DNA of 29,473 nucleotides, taken from positions 1-29,473 of the forward strand of contig CAYZYC010000019.1 of NCBI GenBank assembly GCA_964481165.1. The letters run 5' to 3'. The first letter of the stretch is position 1, and every line of letters starts with the position of its first letter. Under the pieces are notes generated by a model, which did not search any database, was not told the origin of the DNA, and saw nothing but the letters and a program-made list of their open reading frames with translations. This DNA is from Zeimonas sp964481165 (lineage in GTDB: Bacteria; Pseudomonadota; Gammaproteobacteria; Burkholderiales; Burkholderiaceae_E). Positions 8,941 to 17,901 of the stretch are shown here, piece by piece. Made by a program: the position numbers and the translations under genes.

Positions 8941-10215
8941 GGCTCGGTCGACCGTCGCCGGCGGAAGCTTCGCGCCGTCGATCGGCGCCGTGGCCGCGCC
9001 CGATCGCCCCGTCGATCCCCCTGCGTTCCAACCTTCGCGCATCGCGAGCCACGAAACGATGCCGAGCGCGATCAGCACGAAGGGCAGCGACAGCAGGTTC
9101 AGCAGCGACCAGCCGTTGACGAACAGCAGCGCACCGGACGCGGCCGAACTCGTGATCATCGTCGCGAACACGCACGAGTCCATGAACCCCTGCACCTTGT
9201 TCTTCTCGGCCGGGCGGTACGACTCGGTCAGCAGAGTCGTCGCGCCGGTGTACATGAAGTTCCAGCCGACGCCGAGCAGCACCAGCGCAGCGAGAAAATG
9301 CGTCAGCTCGATCCCCGAGAGCGCGATCGCCACGCACGCGAGCATCAGCACGCACCCCGCGGCGATGACCGGCAAGGCTCCGAAACGTCCGATCAGCGCT
9401 CCGGAGAACAGACCCGGCGCGAACATGCCGACGACGTGCCACCCGATGACCAGCGCCGCGGATTCGTAGGGCAGCCCGCAGACCTCCATCGCCAGCGGCG
9501 TCGCGACCATCAGCAGGTTCATCACGCCGTACGAGAGCGCGGCGCAGGCGATCGCGACCCAGCACGCCGGCTGGCGCAGGATCTCGCCGAGCGGGCGCGC
9601 GGCGCCGCCGGCGAACTGCTTCGGCGGCACCGGAAGACGCAGCCACTGCACGAGCAGCAGCGAGGCGAGCGCGAAACCGACCAGCGTCAGGTAGGTGCCG
9701 GAGAACTGCGTCGGCAATGCGGTGCGCGACCACGTCGAGATCTCGGGGCCGAGCAGTCCGCCGGCGATTCCGCCGGAGAGCACCAGCGCGATGGCGCGTG
9801 CCCGCAGCCCCGGGCGCCAGTGGTCGGCGACGTCGGCGGCGGCAAAGCGCAGGCTCGCGCCGAAGGCGTTGTACAGCCCGCAGACGAAGGTTGCCAGGCA
9901 CAGCAACGCAAGGCTGCCGATCGTCATCGCGTACCAGGCAATCAAGGCCCCGGCCATCGCGACGACCGCGCCGAGCGTATAGCCGGCGCGCCGCCCGTAG
10001 CGGCGCATGTACAGGGCGGCCGGCATCGCCCAGACCGCCCCGCCGAGCACGTATCCGGTGACCGGCAGCGTCGCGAGCAGCGGTGACGCCGCGAGTTGCA
10101 GCCCCGCCAGTCCGTTGACCGCGATCAGCGTGACGTTGTTCGTGAGGAGCAGCGCCTGCAGCAGGGCGAGCAGCCCGATCTGGAAGCGGAAACCGGAAGT
10201 CGACGGGCGGCGCAT
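8929..10215 (-). CDS. MFS transporter, substrate unknown
   Basis: The product (428 residues from the ATG at 10215) is a polytopic inner-membrane protein with about twelve hydrophobic segments. It has a cytoplasmic-loop basic motif YMRRYGRRAGYTLG after the second segment, as in the major facilitator superfamily. Other hydrophobic stretches include LALLCLATFVCGLYNAFG, AIALVLSGGIAGGLLG and LAALVLLGVGWNFMYTGA. The C-terminal tail is polar and ends inside the hexamer repeat, so its last residues may be poorly conserved. An upstream ATG at 10254 would add 13 residues but would overlap the putative ilvE -10, so I prefer MRRPSTSGFR. It is divergent from ilvE and convergent with glnE and has no partner gene. 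The transported compound cannot be read from the sequence. Confidence 0.9.
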   Translation of the reverse strand: MRRPSTSGFRFQIGLLALLQALLLTNNVTLIAVNGLAGLQLAASPLLATLPVTGYVLGGAVWAMPAALYMRRYGRRAGYTLGAVVAMAGALIAWYAMTIGSLALLCLATFVCGLYNAFGASLRFAAADVADHWRPGLRARAIALVLSGGIAGGLLGPEISTWSRTALPTQFSGTYLTLVGFALASLLLVQWLRLPVPPKQFAGGAARPLGEILRQPACWVAIACAALSYGVMNLLMVATPLAMEVCGLPYESAALVIGWHVVGMFAPGLFSGALIGRFGALPVIAAGCVLMLACVAIALSGIELTHFLAALVLLGVGWNFMYTGATTLLTESYRPAEKNKVQGFMDSCVFATMITSSAASGALLFVNGWSLLNLLSLPFVLIALGIVSWLAMREGWNAGGSTGRSGAATAPIDGAKLPPATVDRAPQP

Positions 10216-10241
10216 CGGCGCCAGTCTACCCGTCGCCGGAT

Positions 10242-10250
10242 TGCTAGAAT
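10242..10250 (+). promoter_or_regulatory. Extended -10 promoter of ilvE
   Basis: TGCTAGAAT (10242-10250) is a TG-extended -10 element (TAGAAT) 41 bases before the ilvE start. No good -35 lies 17 bases upstream, which is tolerated for extended -10 promoters. Transcription would begin near 10257 and give a leader of about 35 bases containing the strong Shine-Dalgarno GGGAGAA at 10281-10287. Confidence 0.6.
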
Positions 10251-10291
10251 GCACGCACGCACACCCTGCACCGCAGCACCGGGAGAATTCG

Positions 10292-11227
10292 ATGTCGATG
10301 GCTGACCGCGACGGTCATATCTGGTACGACGGCAAGATGGTCGACTGGCGCGACGCCAGGCTCCACGTGCTCACGCACTCGCTGCACTACGGGATGGCGG
10401 TCTTCGAGGGCGTGCGCGCGTACAAGACCGAATCGGGCCCCGCGATCTTCCGGTTGAAGGAGCACACGCAGCGCCTGTTCAACTCGGCAAAGATCTTCCA
10501 GATGCAGCTGCCGTACTCGTTCGAGACGATCGTCCAGGCGCAGAAGGACGTCGTGCGGATGAACGAGCTCGAGTCGTGCTACCTGCGGCCGATCGCCTGG
10601 ATCGGCTCGGAGAAAATGGGCGTCTCGGCGCGCGGCAACACGATCCACGTGGCGATCGCCGCATGGCCGTGGGGCGCCTATCTCGGCGAGGAAGGCGTGA
10701 CCAAAGGCATCCGGGTCAAGGTCTCCTCGTACACGCGCCACCACGTCAACGTGTCGCTGGTGCGCGCGAAGGCCAGCGGCTACTACATCAATTCGATCCT
10801 CGCCAACGCCGAGGTCACCGCGCACGGATACGACGAAGCGCTGCTGCTCGACACCGAAGGCTACGTCTCCGAAGGCTCGGGCGAGAACGTATTCATCGCG
10901 CGCAACGGCATCCTGTACACGCCCGACCTGGCGTCGTGCCTCGACGGCATCACCCGCGACGCCGTCATCACCATCGCGCGCGACGCCGGGATCGAGGTGC
11001 GCGAGAAACGGATCACGCGCGACGAGATGTACTGCGCCGACGAAGCGTTCTTCACCGGAACGGCTGCCGAGATCACGCCGATCCGCGAACTCGACGATCG
11101 GCCGATCGGCGAAGGACGCCGCGGACCGATCACCGAACGGCTGCAGGCCGTGTTCTTCGACACGGTCGCGGGCCGCAACGAACGGTATCGCGAATGGCTC
11201 ACCCCGGTCGCGGACGCGCGCCGATGA
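10292..11227 (+). CDS. ilvE: Branched-chain amino-acid aminotransferase
   Basis: IlvE is the PLP-dependent, fold-IV transaminase that makes or degrades valine, leucine and isoleucine with glutamate/2-oxoglutarate as partner. The ATG at 10292 (MSMADRDGHIWYDG) gives 311 residues, the usual length, and is preceded by GGGAGAA five bases upstream. Recognisable segments are LTHSLHYGMAVFEGVRAY, the PLP lysine at residue 160 in NVSLVRAKASGYYINS, EALLLDTEGYVSEGSGENVF and FFTGTAAEITPIREL. The gene ends in an ATGA overlap with a small zinc-ribbon gene, so the two are translationally coupled. It is also in the same direction as waaF, 164 bases beyond that small gene. No oddity is seen. Confidence 0.97.
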   Translation: MSMADRDGHIWYDGKMVDWRDARLHVLTHSLHYGMAVFEGVRAYKTESGPAIFRLKEHTQRLFNSAKIFQMQLPYSFETIVQAQKDVVRMNELESCYLRPIAWIGSEKMGVSARGNTIHVAIAAWPWGAYLGEEGVTKGIRVKVSSYTRHHVNVSLVRAKASGYYINSILANAEVTAHGYDEALLLDTEGYVSEGSGENVFIARNGILYTPDLASCLDGITRDAVITIARDAGIEVREKRITRDEMYCADEAFFTGTAAEITPIRELDDRPIGEGRRGPITERLQAVFFDTVAGRNERYREWLTPVADARR

Positions 11228-11448
11228 GCGCGCCCGCTTCCGCCGCGCAGTCGGACCAGGCACAGGATGCCGTCGTCGAGATCGACGGCAGCGACCTCCC
11301 CGCGTTCTGCCCGAATCCGAAGATGCCGTTGTGGTCCTCGCATCCGCGCGTGTACCTGGAACTGGCGAAGACCGGAGCGGCGATGTGCGGCTACTGCGGC
11401 ACCCGCTACCGGCTCGCCCCCGGGACGCGGGTTTCCGGGCACCACTGA
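11224..11448 (+). CDS. Small CHCC-type zinc-finger protein
   Basis: This 74-residue protein has the Cys-His-Cys-Cys pattern of the zf-CHCC family: Cys in LPAFCPNP, His in SHPRVYLEL and two Cys in MCGYCGTRY. The eukaryotic NDUFS6 subunit of complex I carries the same zinc ribbon, and short bacterial homologues are common beside ilvE and waaF in betaproteobacteria. Their function is not settled, so none is assigned. The first 25 residues are a low-complexity polar lead. The start codon overlaps the ilvE stop (ATGA at 11224-11227), which fixes the start and implies coupled translation. Confidence 0.88.
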   Translation: MSAPASAAQSDQAQDAVVEIDGSDLPAFCPNPKMPLWSSHPRVYLELAKTGAAMCGYCGTRYRLAPGTRVSGHH

Positions 11449-11509
11449 CGAAGCTCGCGAAAGGACTCCCCGGGCGGTCCCGAGACGTCGGTCACGCCTG
11501 TCGATTCTG

Positions 11510-11528
11510 GCGATGTGCGAAACATCGC
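11510..11528. other. Inverted repeat upstream of waaF
   Basis: GCGATGT (11510-11516) and ACATCGC (11522-11528) form a perfect 7-base stem around the 5-base loop GCGAA in the 164-base gap between the zinc-finger gene and waaF. No T-run follows on either strand. It could be a weak transcriptional barrier after the ilvE unit or a protein-binding site ahead of waaF. The rest of the gap (11449-11612) shows only a possible TAGGAT -10 at 11570-11575 without a convincing -35. Confidence 0.4.
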
Positions 11529-11612
11529 TGCGCCGCCCTGCCATTCGACCCACAATCGCTGCCGCGAGGTAGGATCGAAACATAACGAAATTCTCGGCCG
11601 GGACGACAGACG

Positions 11613-12656
11613 ATGCTTGCGCGAGCGCTGGTGGTGGCACCCAGCTCGATCGGCGACGCGGTCATGACGCAGCCGCTGCTGGCACTGCTCCGGCAGCAGG
11701 ATCCGCTCCTGCCGATCGATACCTTGTGCACGCCGCGCGTGGCGCCGGTCTTTCGAGCGATGCCCGAAGTCGACACGGTCATCGAGGATCCGTGTGCCGA
11801 AACGAAGCTGCAGCTGCTCGCGCGCTGGCGGCTCGGCCGACAGCTCAGGCCGAAGCACTACCAGCGCGCGTATGTCCTGCCGGAGCACCGCGGCGCGGCG
11901 CTCGTTTCGTGGTTCGCCGGAATCGCGCAGCGCATCGGCTATCGCAGTCCCGCGCGCACGCTGCTGCTGAACCGGATCCACGAATGCGAACGCCCGGTGC
12001 AGCGCGCCGAGCTTTTCGCGGGCCTCGCGTTCGAAGCGGGCGCGCCCTTGCCGGGCGCGATCCCCGATCCGAAGCTGCTGCGCCAGCCCGACCGGGAACG
12101 CGCGGTGCGCGCCAGGTTCGGTTTCGGGCGCGACAGTGCGCCGATCGTCCTGTGCCCCGGCGCCGGGGTCGGCAGCGCGGGGCGTTGGCCGGCACGCCAT
12201 TTCGCGGCGCTGATCGCACTGCTCGCATCCGACTGGCCCGAAACCGAGTTGCTGCTGATCGGGTCGGCGGCCGAGCGCACGATGGCCACCGAGATCGCTG
12301 CGCTGTCGGGGCAGTCGGCGCGCAACCTGTGCGGCGAGACGACGCTCGACGAAGCCGGTGCGATCATCGCGCAGGCCGGAGGCGTCGTGTCGGCCGATAC
12401 CGGGCTGATGCACCTGGCGGCCGCATTCGGCAGGCCGCAGGTGGCGGTGTTCGGACCCACGGATCCGCGCCGTGCACCGCCGCGTTCGGCACGCGCGCAG
12501 GTCGAATGGCTGCACCTCTCGTGCAGCCCCTGTGCGGAAACCGAATGCCCGCTCGTGCACCACGCCTGCATGAACCGGATCACGCCCGAACACGTCTACG
12601 AAAGCCTCACGCGCGCCATGCGTTTCGAGACTTCGGGCGCGCGGCCCGCACGCTGA
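11613..12656 (+). CDS. waaF: ADP-heptose--LPS heptosyltransferase II
   Basis: WaaF transfers the second heptose onto the inner core of lipopolysaccharide at the cytoplasmic face of the inner membrane (glycosyltransferase family 9). The 347-residue product starts with the family-typical LVVAPSSIGDAVMTQPLL. It carries the nucleotide-sugar-binding region CPGAGVGSAGRWPARHFA and the signature SADTGLMHLAAAFGRP...FGPTDPR. The C-terminal Cys-rich stretch CSPCAETECPLVHHACM is typical of WaaF. These features separate it from WaaC reasonably well. The start ATG at 11613 is the first in frame and begins directly with the conserved N terminus. A tightly spaced NTF2-like gene follows after 5 bases, suggesting co-transcription. 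Confidence 0.94.
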   Translation: MLARALVVAPSSIGDAVMTQPLLALLRQQDPLLPIDTLCTPRVAPVFRAMPEVDTVIEDPCAETKLQLLARWRLGRQLRPKHYQRAYVLPEHRGAALVSWFAGIAQRIGYRSPARTLLLNRIHECERPVQRAELFAGLAFEAGAPLPGAIPDPKLLRQPDRERAVRARFGFGRDSAPIVLCPGAGVGSAGRWPARHFAALIALLASDWPETELLLIGSAAERTMATEIAALSGQSARNLCGETTLDEAGAIIAQAGGVVSADTGLMHLAAAFGRPQVAVFGPTDPRRAPPRSARAQVEWLHLSCSPCAETECPLVHHACMNRITPEHVYESLTRAMRFETSGARPAR

Positions 12657-12661
12657 ACCGG

Positions 12662-13087
12662 ATGCGACGCTCGAACGTCTTCGCCACCGCCGACGCCGTC
12701 GAAGAGGCGTTCTACGACGCGATGCAACGCGCCGACCTCGAGGCGATGATGGCGCTGTGGGCCGACGACGAAGACGTCACGTGCATCCATCCGAGCAGCG
12801 GGCGCCTGCTGGGCCTCGACGCGATCCGCAAATCCTGGGCGGCGATCCTGGGAAACGGCGGCGTCGCCGTGCGCCGCTCCGACGTGCGGGCACACACCGG
12901 CGCGATGCTCGCCGTGCACAGCCTCGTCGAACAGGTCATCGTCGAAGGCCCGTCGGGCAGCCAGGTCGTCGAATGCGCCGCGACCAACGTCTACGTCAAG
13001 CAACCCGACGGATGGCGCATCATCATGCATCACTCGGCGTCGTGCGCCGGCGAAGTCACGAGCGCGGTCGGCGCGACGCTGCACTGA
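12662..13087 (+). CDS. NTF2/SnoaL-like (DUF4440-type) protein
   Basis: The 141-residue product looks like a single cone-shaped NTF2-like domain. It starts with a helical segment (DAVEEAFYDAMQRADLEAMMALWADDEDVTC) followed by IHPSSGRLLGLDAIRKSWAAIL and a beta-rich second half ending in NVYVKQPDGWRIIMHHSAS. The C-terminal pattern W-R-I-I-x-H-H-x-S is typical of the SnoaL_3/DUF4440 group. Members include small enzymes and binding proteins of many kinds, so no reaction can be named. No signal peptide is present. It begins 5 bases after the waaF stop and probably shares its transcript, though nothing links it chemically to LPS. The next gene begins 51 bases downstream. Confidence 0.82.
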   Translation: MRRSNVFATADAVEEAFYDAMQRADLEAMMALWADDEDVTCIHPSSGRLLGLDAIRKSWAAILGNGGVAVRRSDVRAHTGAMLAVHSLVEQVIVEGPSGSQVVECAATNVYVKQPDGWRIIMHHSASCAGEVTSAVGATLH

Positions 13088-13138
13088 AGCCGACGCTCCC
13101 GCCGCACTGAAGCACGACGAACCGGAGCCGCCCGGCCG

Positions 13139-13690
13139 ATGGACGAACAGGTGCTGCGAGCGATGGCGCGCTGGCCGGCGGTGCCGGCGGTGTTCGGCTG
13201 GCTGCGCCTGGACCGACGCGGCAACTGGCTGCTCGTCGATCGCGGCCGCGACGACTTCGACGAAGCGCGCGACGGCGCAGGCAGCCCGATCACGAACGAG
13301 CGCATCGTCGAGTTCATCTCGCGAAACTATGCGCCCGACGACGCGGGCCGCTGGTTCTGGCAGAACGGACCGCAGCGGGTCTACGTCGACGTGCAGTCGG
13401 CGCCGCTCGTGCTGCGCGCGCTCGGCGACGCGCATGCGCCGCGGCTCGTCACGCACGTCGGCGACCCGGTCGGATCGGTCGTCGCCGGCTGGATCGGGCC
13501 CGCCGGCGAAGTGCTGCTCGAAACCGATCGCGGACCGGCCGTCGTGCACGACCTCGACCTCGCGGCGCTCACGCTGCACGACGATCGCGGAACGATCGCG
13601 CTGCAACTCGGCGAACGGCGCATCGTGCTGCGCCCCGCCGAATCGATCGAACGCAGCCTGGGGTTCGTCGCGACGCCGCGCGAGCGTTAG
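13139..13690 (+). CDS. Conserved hypothetical protein, unassigned family
   Basis: The 183-residue product begins MDEQVLRAMARWPAVPAVFGWL and contains RRGNWLLVD, NERIVEFISRNYAPDDAGRWF and WQNGPQRVYVDV. I recognise this pattern as a conserved betaproteobacterial hypothetical family (a DUF), but I cannot give its number with certainty and no function is known to me. The central part reads as repeated short beta strands (LVTHVGDPVGSVVAGWIGPAGEVLLET). There are no membrane segments, signal peptide or cysteine clusters. GGAG lies about 12 bases before the ATG. It is the last gene of the waaF group and stops 3 bases before the end of the converging bepA, leaving no room for a terminator between the two. 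Confidence 0.75.
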   Translation: MDEQVLRAMARWPAVPAVFGWLRLDRRGNWLLVDRGRDDFDEARDGAGSPITNERIVEFISRNYAPDDAGRWFWQNGPQRVYVDVQSAPLVLRALGDAHAPRLVTHVGDPVGSVVAGWIGPAGEVLLETDRGPAVVHDLDLAALTLHDDRGTIALQLGERRIVLRPAESIERSLGFVATPRER

Positions 13691-13693
13691 GGA

Positions 13694-15187
13694 TCAACGC
13701 GGCTTCTCGCCGCGGTCCTCGCGCTCGCGCAGCCAGCGCGCCTCGAGTTCGCGCAGCCGCGCGTCGACCTGCGAACCGGTGTGGAAGTCGAGTCCGCCCG
13801 CGCGTTGCGCAAGGCGAAGCTGCTCGATCGCCGCCGGCGTGGCGCCGAGCAGCACGAATCGTTCGGCGGCCGCTCGATGCGCGAGCGCCGGACGATCGAG
13901 CGCACCCTGCGCTTCGGCGAGCATCCCCCACAGCTGCGCATCGTTGCGATACAGGTTCAGCGACTGCTCGAGGTACGAAACGGCCGCGGCCGGCCTGCGA
14001 TCGACGATCAGCGCGCGTGCGCGCAGGTGCATCAGCGCACGCGACGACGGATGGCGTGCGGTCGCCGCATCGAGCTGCTCGAGCGCGGCACGCGTGTTCC
14101 CCGCGTCGAGTTCGACCTGCGCGGCGAGCCGGTCGACGAACACGTGGCCGGACACCCTGCGCCGCAACTCGGCGATCGCCTTGCGCGCAGCCGGCGCGTC
14201 CCGGCGCGCCGCCTCGACCGTCGCCAGGCCGAACCAGCCCGCCGTCTCGTCGATCGTGCGCTCGCGCAACTGGCGCTCGAAGTACGACGCGGCCTCGGCG
14301 AGCCCGTCGATGCCGGTATCGGCGAGCGCGCGCAGCTTCGCGCGCGCGAGCCGGAACTCGACGCTGTCGGGACGCTGCCGGTAGCGGCTCTCGCTGACGC
14401 GACTCTGGATGTCGGCGATGCGGCCCGCGGTGATCGGGTGCGTGCGCAGGTACTCGGGCGCCCCGCTCTCGTACAGGCGCCCGGAACTCTGCAGCCGCGA
14501 AAGAAACGACACCATGCCGTTCGCGTCGAATCCGCCCTGGCGCAGCATCTCGAGCCCGACGCGGTCGGCCTCGCGTTCGGCGTCGCGCGAGAACCCGAGC
14601 ATCTGCTGCTGCGCCATCGTGCTGCCGAGCGACGCGAGGCCGCCGGCGGCCTGCGGGTTCGAACCCGCGGCGAGCGCGGCGAGCACCATCGCCGCGAGCA
14701 TCATCACCGAAGCCTGCCGCTCGCGCGCCAGCATCCGCGCGATGTGCCGCTGCGTGACGTGTCCGATTTCGTGGCCGAGCACCGACGCGAGTTCGGATTC
14801 GGACTGCGCCGCGACGACCAACCCGGTGTGCACGCCGATGAAACCGCCGGGCAGCGCGAACGCGTTCAGCGACGTGTCGCGCACGAGGAAGAACTCGAAG
14901 CTGTGGCCCGAAGCCGGCGCGGTGGCCGTCAGCGCAGCGGCGAAGCGGTTCAGGTAGTCGGTGAGTTCGGCATCGTCGTGGATCATCCCGCGGCGCTGCA
15001 TCTCGCCGACGATCGACTCGCCGATGCGCCGCTCCATCGCCGGCGACAGTTCGTCGGCCCCGGCGTCGCCGAGCCGCGGCAGGTTGTCGACCTGCGCGTG
15101 TGCCAGGGGCGGCGCGAACGCCAGCGCGGCGGCCAGCAGGCCGGCCACGCATCGCGTCGAGAAACGGGCTATCGGCAACTGCGGCAT
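13694..15187 (-). CDS. bepA: BepA-like periplasmic M48 metalloprotease with TPR region
   Basis: BepA (YfgC) is a periplasmic zinc protease and chaperone that helps assemble LptD and other outer-membrane proteins and degrades stalled ones. The 497-residue product has a signal peptide (RCVAGLLAAALAFAPPLAHA, cleavage after about residue 31). HEIGH is at residues 139-143 and DAEREAD supplies the third zinc ligand (Glu204). LRTHP contributes His250, which matches the regulatory histidine of the E. coli protein in position. The C-terminal half is an alanine-rich helical TPR-like region. Length and domain order match E. coli BepA (487 residues). The gene is divergent from moaC, with 44 bases between the starts, and converges on the hypothetical gene at 13690. 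Confidence 0.92.
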   Translation of the reverse strand: MPQLPIARFSTRCVAGLLAAALAFAPPLAHAQVDNLPRLGDAGADELSPAMERRIGESIVGEMQRRGMIHDDAELTDYLNRFAAALTATAPASGHSFEFFLVRDTSLNAFALPGGFIGVHTGLVVAAQSESELASVLGHEIGHVTQRHIARMLARERQASVMMLAAMVLAALAAGSNPQAAGGLASLGSTMAQQQMLGFSRDAEREADRVGLEMLRQGGFDANGMVSFLSRLQSSGRLYESGAPEYLRTHPITAGRIADIQSRVSESRYRQRPDSVEFRLARAKLRALADTGIDGLAEAASYFERQLRERTIDETAGWFGLATVEAARRDAPAARKAIAELRRRVSGHVFVDRLAAQVELDAGNTRAALEQLDAATARHPSSRALMHLRARALIVDRRPAAAVSYLEQSLNLYRNDAQLWGMLAEAQGALDRPALAHRAAAERFVLLGATPAAIEQLRLAQRAGGLDFHTGSQVDARLRELEARWLREREDRGEKPR

Positions 15188-15201
15188 CTCCGGATCGGCG
15201 T

Positions 15202-15210
15202 TGTTATGAT
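15202..15210 (+). promoter_or_regulatory. Extended -10 promoter of moaC (possible bidirectional element)
   Basis: TGTTATGAT (15202-15210) reads as a TG-extended -10 (TATGAT) 21 bases before the moaC ATG. The -35 position falls at the bepA start and has no consensus. On the minus strand the same spot reads TATCAT (15211-15206), a reasonable -10 for bepA 18 bases from its start, so one near-palindromic element may serve both genes. Confidence 0.5.
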
Positions 15211-15231
15211 AGCCGCGACCCCGCTCCTACC

Positions 15232-15740
<509 letters not shown>

Positions 15741-15744
<4 letters not shown>

Positions 15745-17843
15745 CGCTTCTTCTCCCAGTCGGCCAGAGTCGTGCCGCGCTCGACGAGTTCGACGAGCAA
15801 CGGCGCCGGCTCCCAGTGCATCGGCCCGAAACGCTCGCGGTACCGGTTCATTCCGGCGAGCAGCGTCGGCAGTCCGATGGTTTGCGCGTGGAACATCGGC
15901 CCGCCGCGATAGCGCGGGAATCCGTAGCCCGCGGCCCACACGACGTCGATGTCGCTCGCGCGCAGCGCCACGCCTTCGCCGAGGATCCGGAAGCCCTCGT
16001 TCATCAGCGGATACAGGCAGCGCTCGAGGATCTCGTCGTCGGTGTGCGCGCTTTGCGGCACCGCGAGCGCGTTTGCACGCGCGCGCAGCAGCTCGATCGC
16101 CTCGGGATCGTCGAGCCGCTTGCGGCCTTCGTAGCGGTAGTAGCCCTTGCCGACCTTCTGTCCGATGCGGCCCGCCTCGTGCAGCGCGAAGTCGGCCTGG
16201 TAGTACGTCGGATCCGGCGGGTACCTGTCGGCGTTCGCACGGTGCACGTTGACGCCGACGTCGATTCCCGCCATGTCGAACACCGCCAGGATGCCCATCG
16301 CCATGCCCCAATCCTCGAGCACGCTGTCGACCCGTCGCGGCGTCTCGCCTTCGAGCACGATGCGTTCGGCCTCGCGCGCATAGCCTTCCATCATCCGGTT
16401 GCCGATGAAGCCGTAGCACACGCGCGCGAGCACCGGCGTCTTGCGAAGCGGCTTCGACAGTTCGAGCGCGGTGCGGATCACTTCGGGGGAAGTGTCCTTC
16501 GTGCGCACGACCTCGAGCAGCGGCATGACGTTCGCCGGCGAGAAGAAGTGCAGCCCGACGACGTCGGCCGGGCGCCGCACGGCCGTGGCGATCTCCTCGA
16601 TGTCCAGCGTCGACGTGTTCGTCGCGAGCACCGCGCCGGGTTTGGCGACCGCGTCGAGCTTCGCGAAGATCTCCTGCTTCAGCGGCAGGCTCTCGTACAC
16701 CGCCTCGATGATCACGTCGGCATCCGCCAGCGCGGAGTAGTCGAGCGCACCCGAGATGCACGCCATGCGCCGGGACTTCGCTTCCGCCGTCAGGCGTCCA
16801 CGCTCGACCATCGAATCGTAGGTGCGCGCTATCGTCGCCAGGCCGCGGTCGAGCGCCTCCTGCGTCGTGTCCAGCACGGTCACCGGCAGCCCGGCATTGG
16901 CGAAGCAGATCGCGATGCCGCCGCCCATCGTTCCGGCGCCGACGATTCCCGCGCTGCGCACCGGGCGCGCTTTCGCATCGGCGGGGATGTCGGGAACCTT
17001 GCGCGTTTCGCGCTCGGCGAAGAACAGGTGCACCAGCGCCTTCGACTCGGTCGTCGCCTTCGCGCCGTCGACCAGTTCGGTTTCGAACTCCAGCCCCCGG
17101 TCGATCGGCAGGCGCGCCGAAGCGCGGATCGCCTCGATCGCGGTATGCGCGGCGCGGCGGTTGCGATGCTGCACGTTCGCCTGCTCGACGAAGCGCGCGA
17201 CGATCTCGTCGGCGGCAGTGGCCGGGTCGACGTCGAGTTGCCCGGTGCGGCGCACCGGCTTGCCTTCGGCGGCGAGGGCGCACGCGAATTCGATCGCACC
17301 GGCGCGAAGATCCCCGTCGACGACGCGGTCGAGGAATCCGTACTGCAGCGCCGTGGCGGTATCGACGGGCTTCGCTCCCAGCACCATCTCGAGCGTCTTC
17401 TCGACGCCGATCAGCCGCGGCATGCGCTGCGTGCCGCCGGCGCCGGGGATGATGCCGAGCGTGACTTCGGGAAGCGCGAAACGTGTTCCCGGTGCCGCCA
17501 CCCGGTAGTGACAGGCGAGCGCGATCTCGAGCCCCCCGCCCATCACGGTGCCGTGCATCGCGGCGACGACCGGGTACGGAAGACTCTCGATGCCGTTGAA
17601 CAGGCGCCGGTACTCCTCTTCCTTCGGCGGGCCGTTGAACTCGCCGATGTCGGCGCCCGAGAAGAACGTGCTGCCGTCGCAGTACAGCACCGCGGCGCGC
17701 ACGTCGCTGCGCTTCGCCAGGTCGTCCAGCGCGTCGAACAGACCGGCGCGCACCTTTGCGTCGATCGTGTTCACCGGCGGGTTGTTCACGCCGATCAGCG
17801 CGATGCCCTGGTCGCATCGAACGGAAACGATCGGATTCGTCAT
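15741..17843 (-). CDS. FadB/FadJ-like enoyl-CoA hydratase / 3-hydroxyacyl-CoA dehydrogenase
   Basis: This 700-residue bifunctional enzyme would carry out the second and third steps of beta-oxidation. The N-terminal crotonase domain has the oxyanion-hole segment AAMHGTVMGGGLE and both catalytic glutamates (Glu106, Glu126 in ALPEVTLG). The NAD-binding dehydrogenase domain begins near residue 298 with GIVGAGTMGGGIA, and LHFFSPANVMPLLEVV supplies the catalytic His432. Two C-terminal 3HCDH domains follow (GFIGNRMMEGYAREA; YGFPRYRGGPMFHA). The length fits peroxisomal-bifunctional-enzyme or FadJ-type proteins. I leave the symbol blank because FadB, FadJ and aromatic-pathway paralogues cannot be told apart here. 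AGGAG precedes the ATG at 17843. It lies 58 bases downstream of the acyl-CoA dehydrogenase gene and ends the operon. Confidence 0.94.
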
Positions 17844-17901
17844 CGGGGACTCCTGATTCCGGGTTCAGCGGGAAAACCGTAGCAGCGCCGCAGCAGCGGG
17901 T

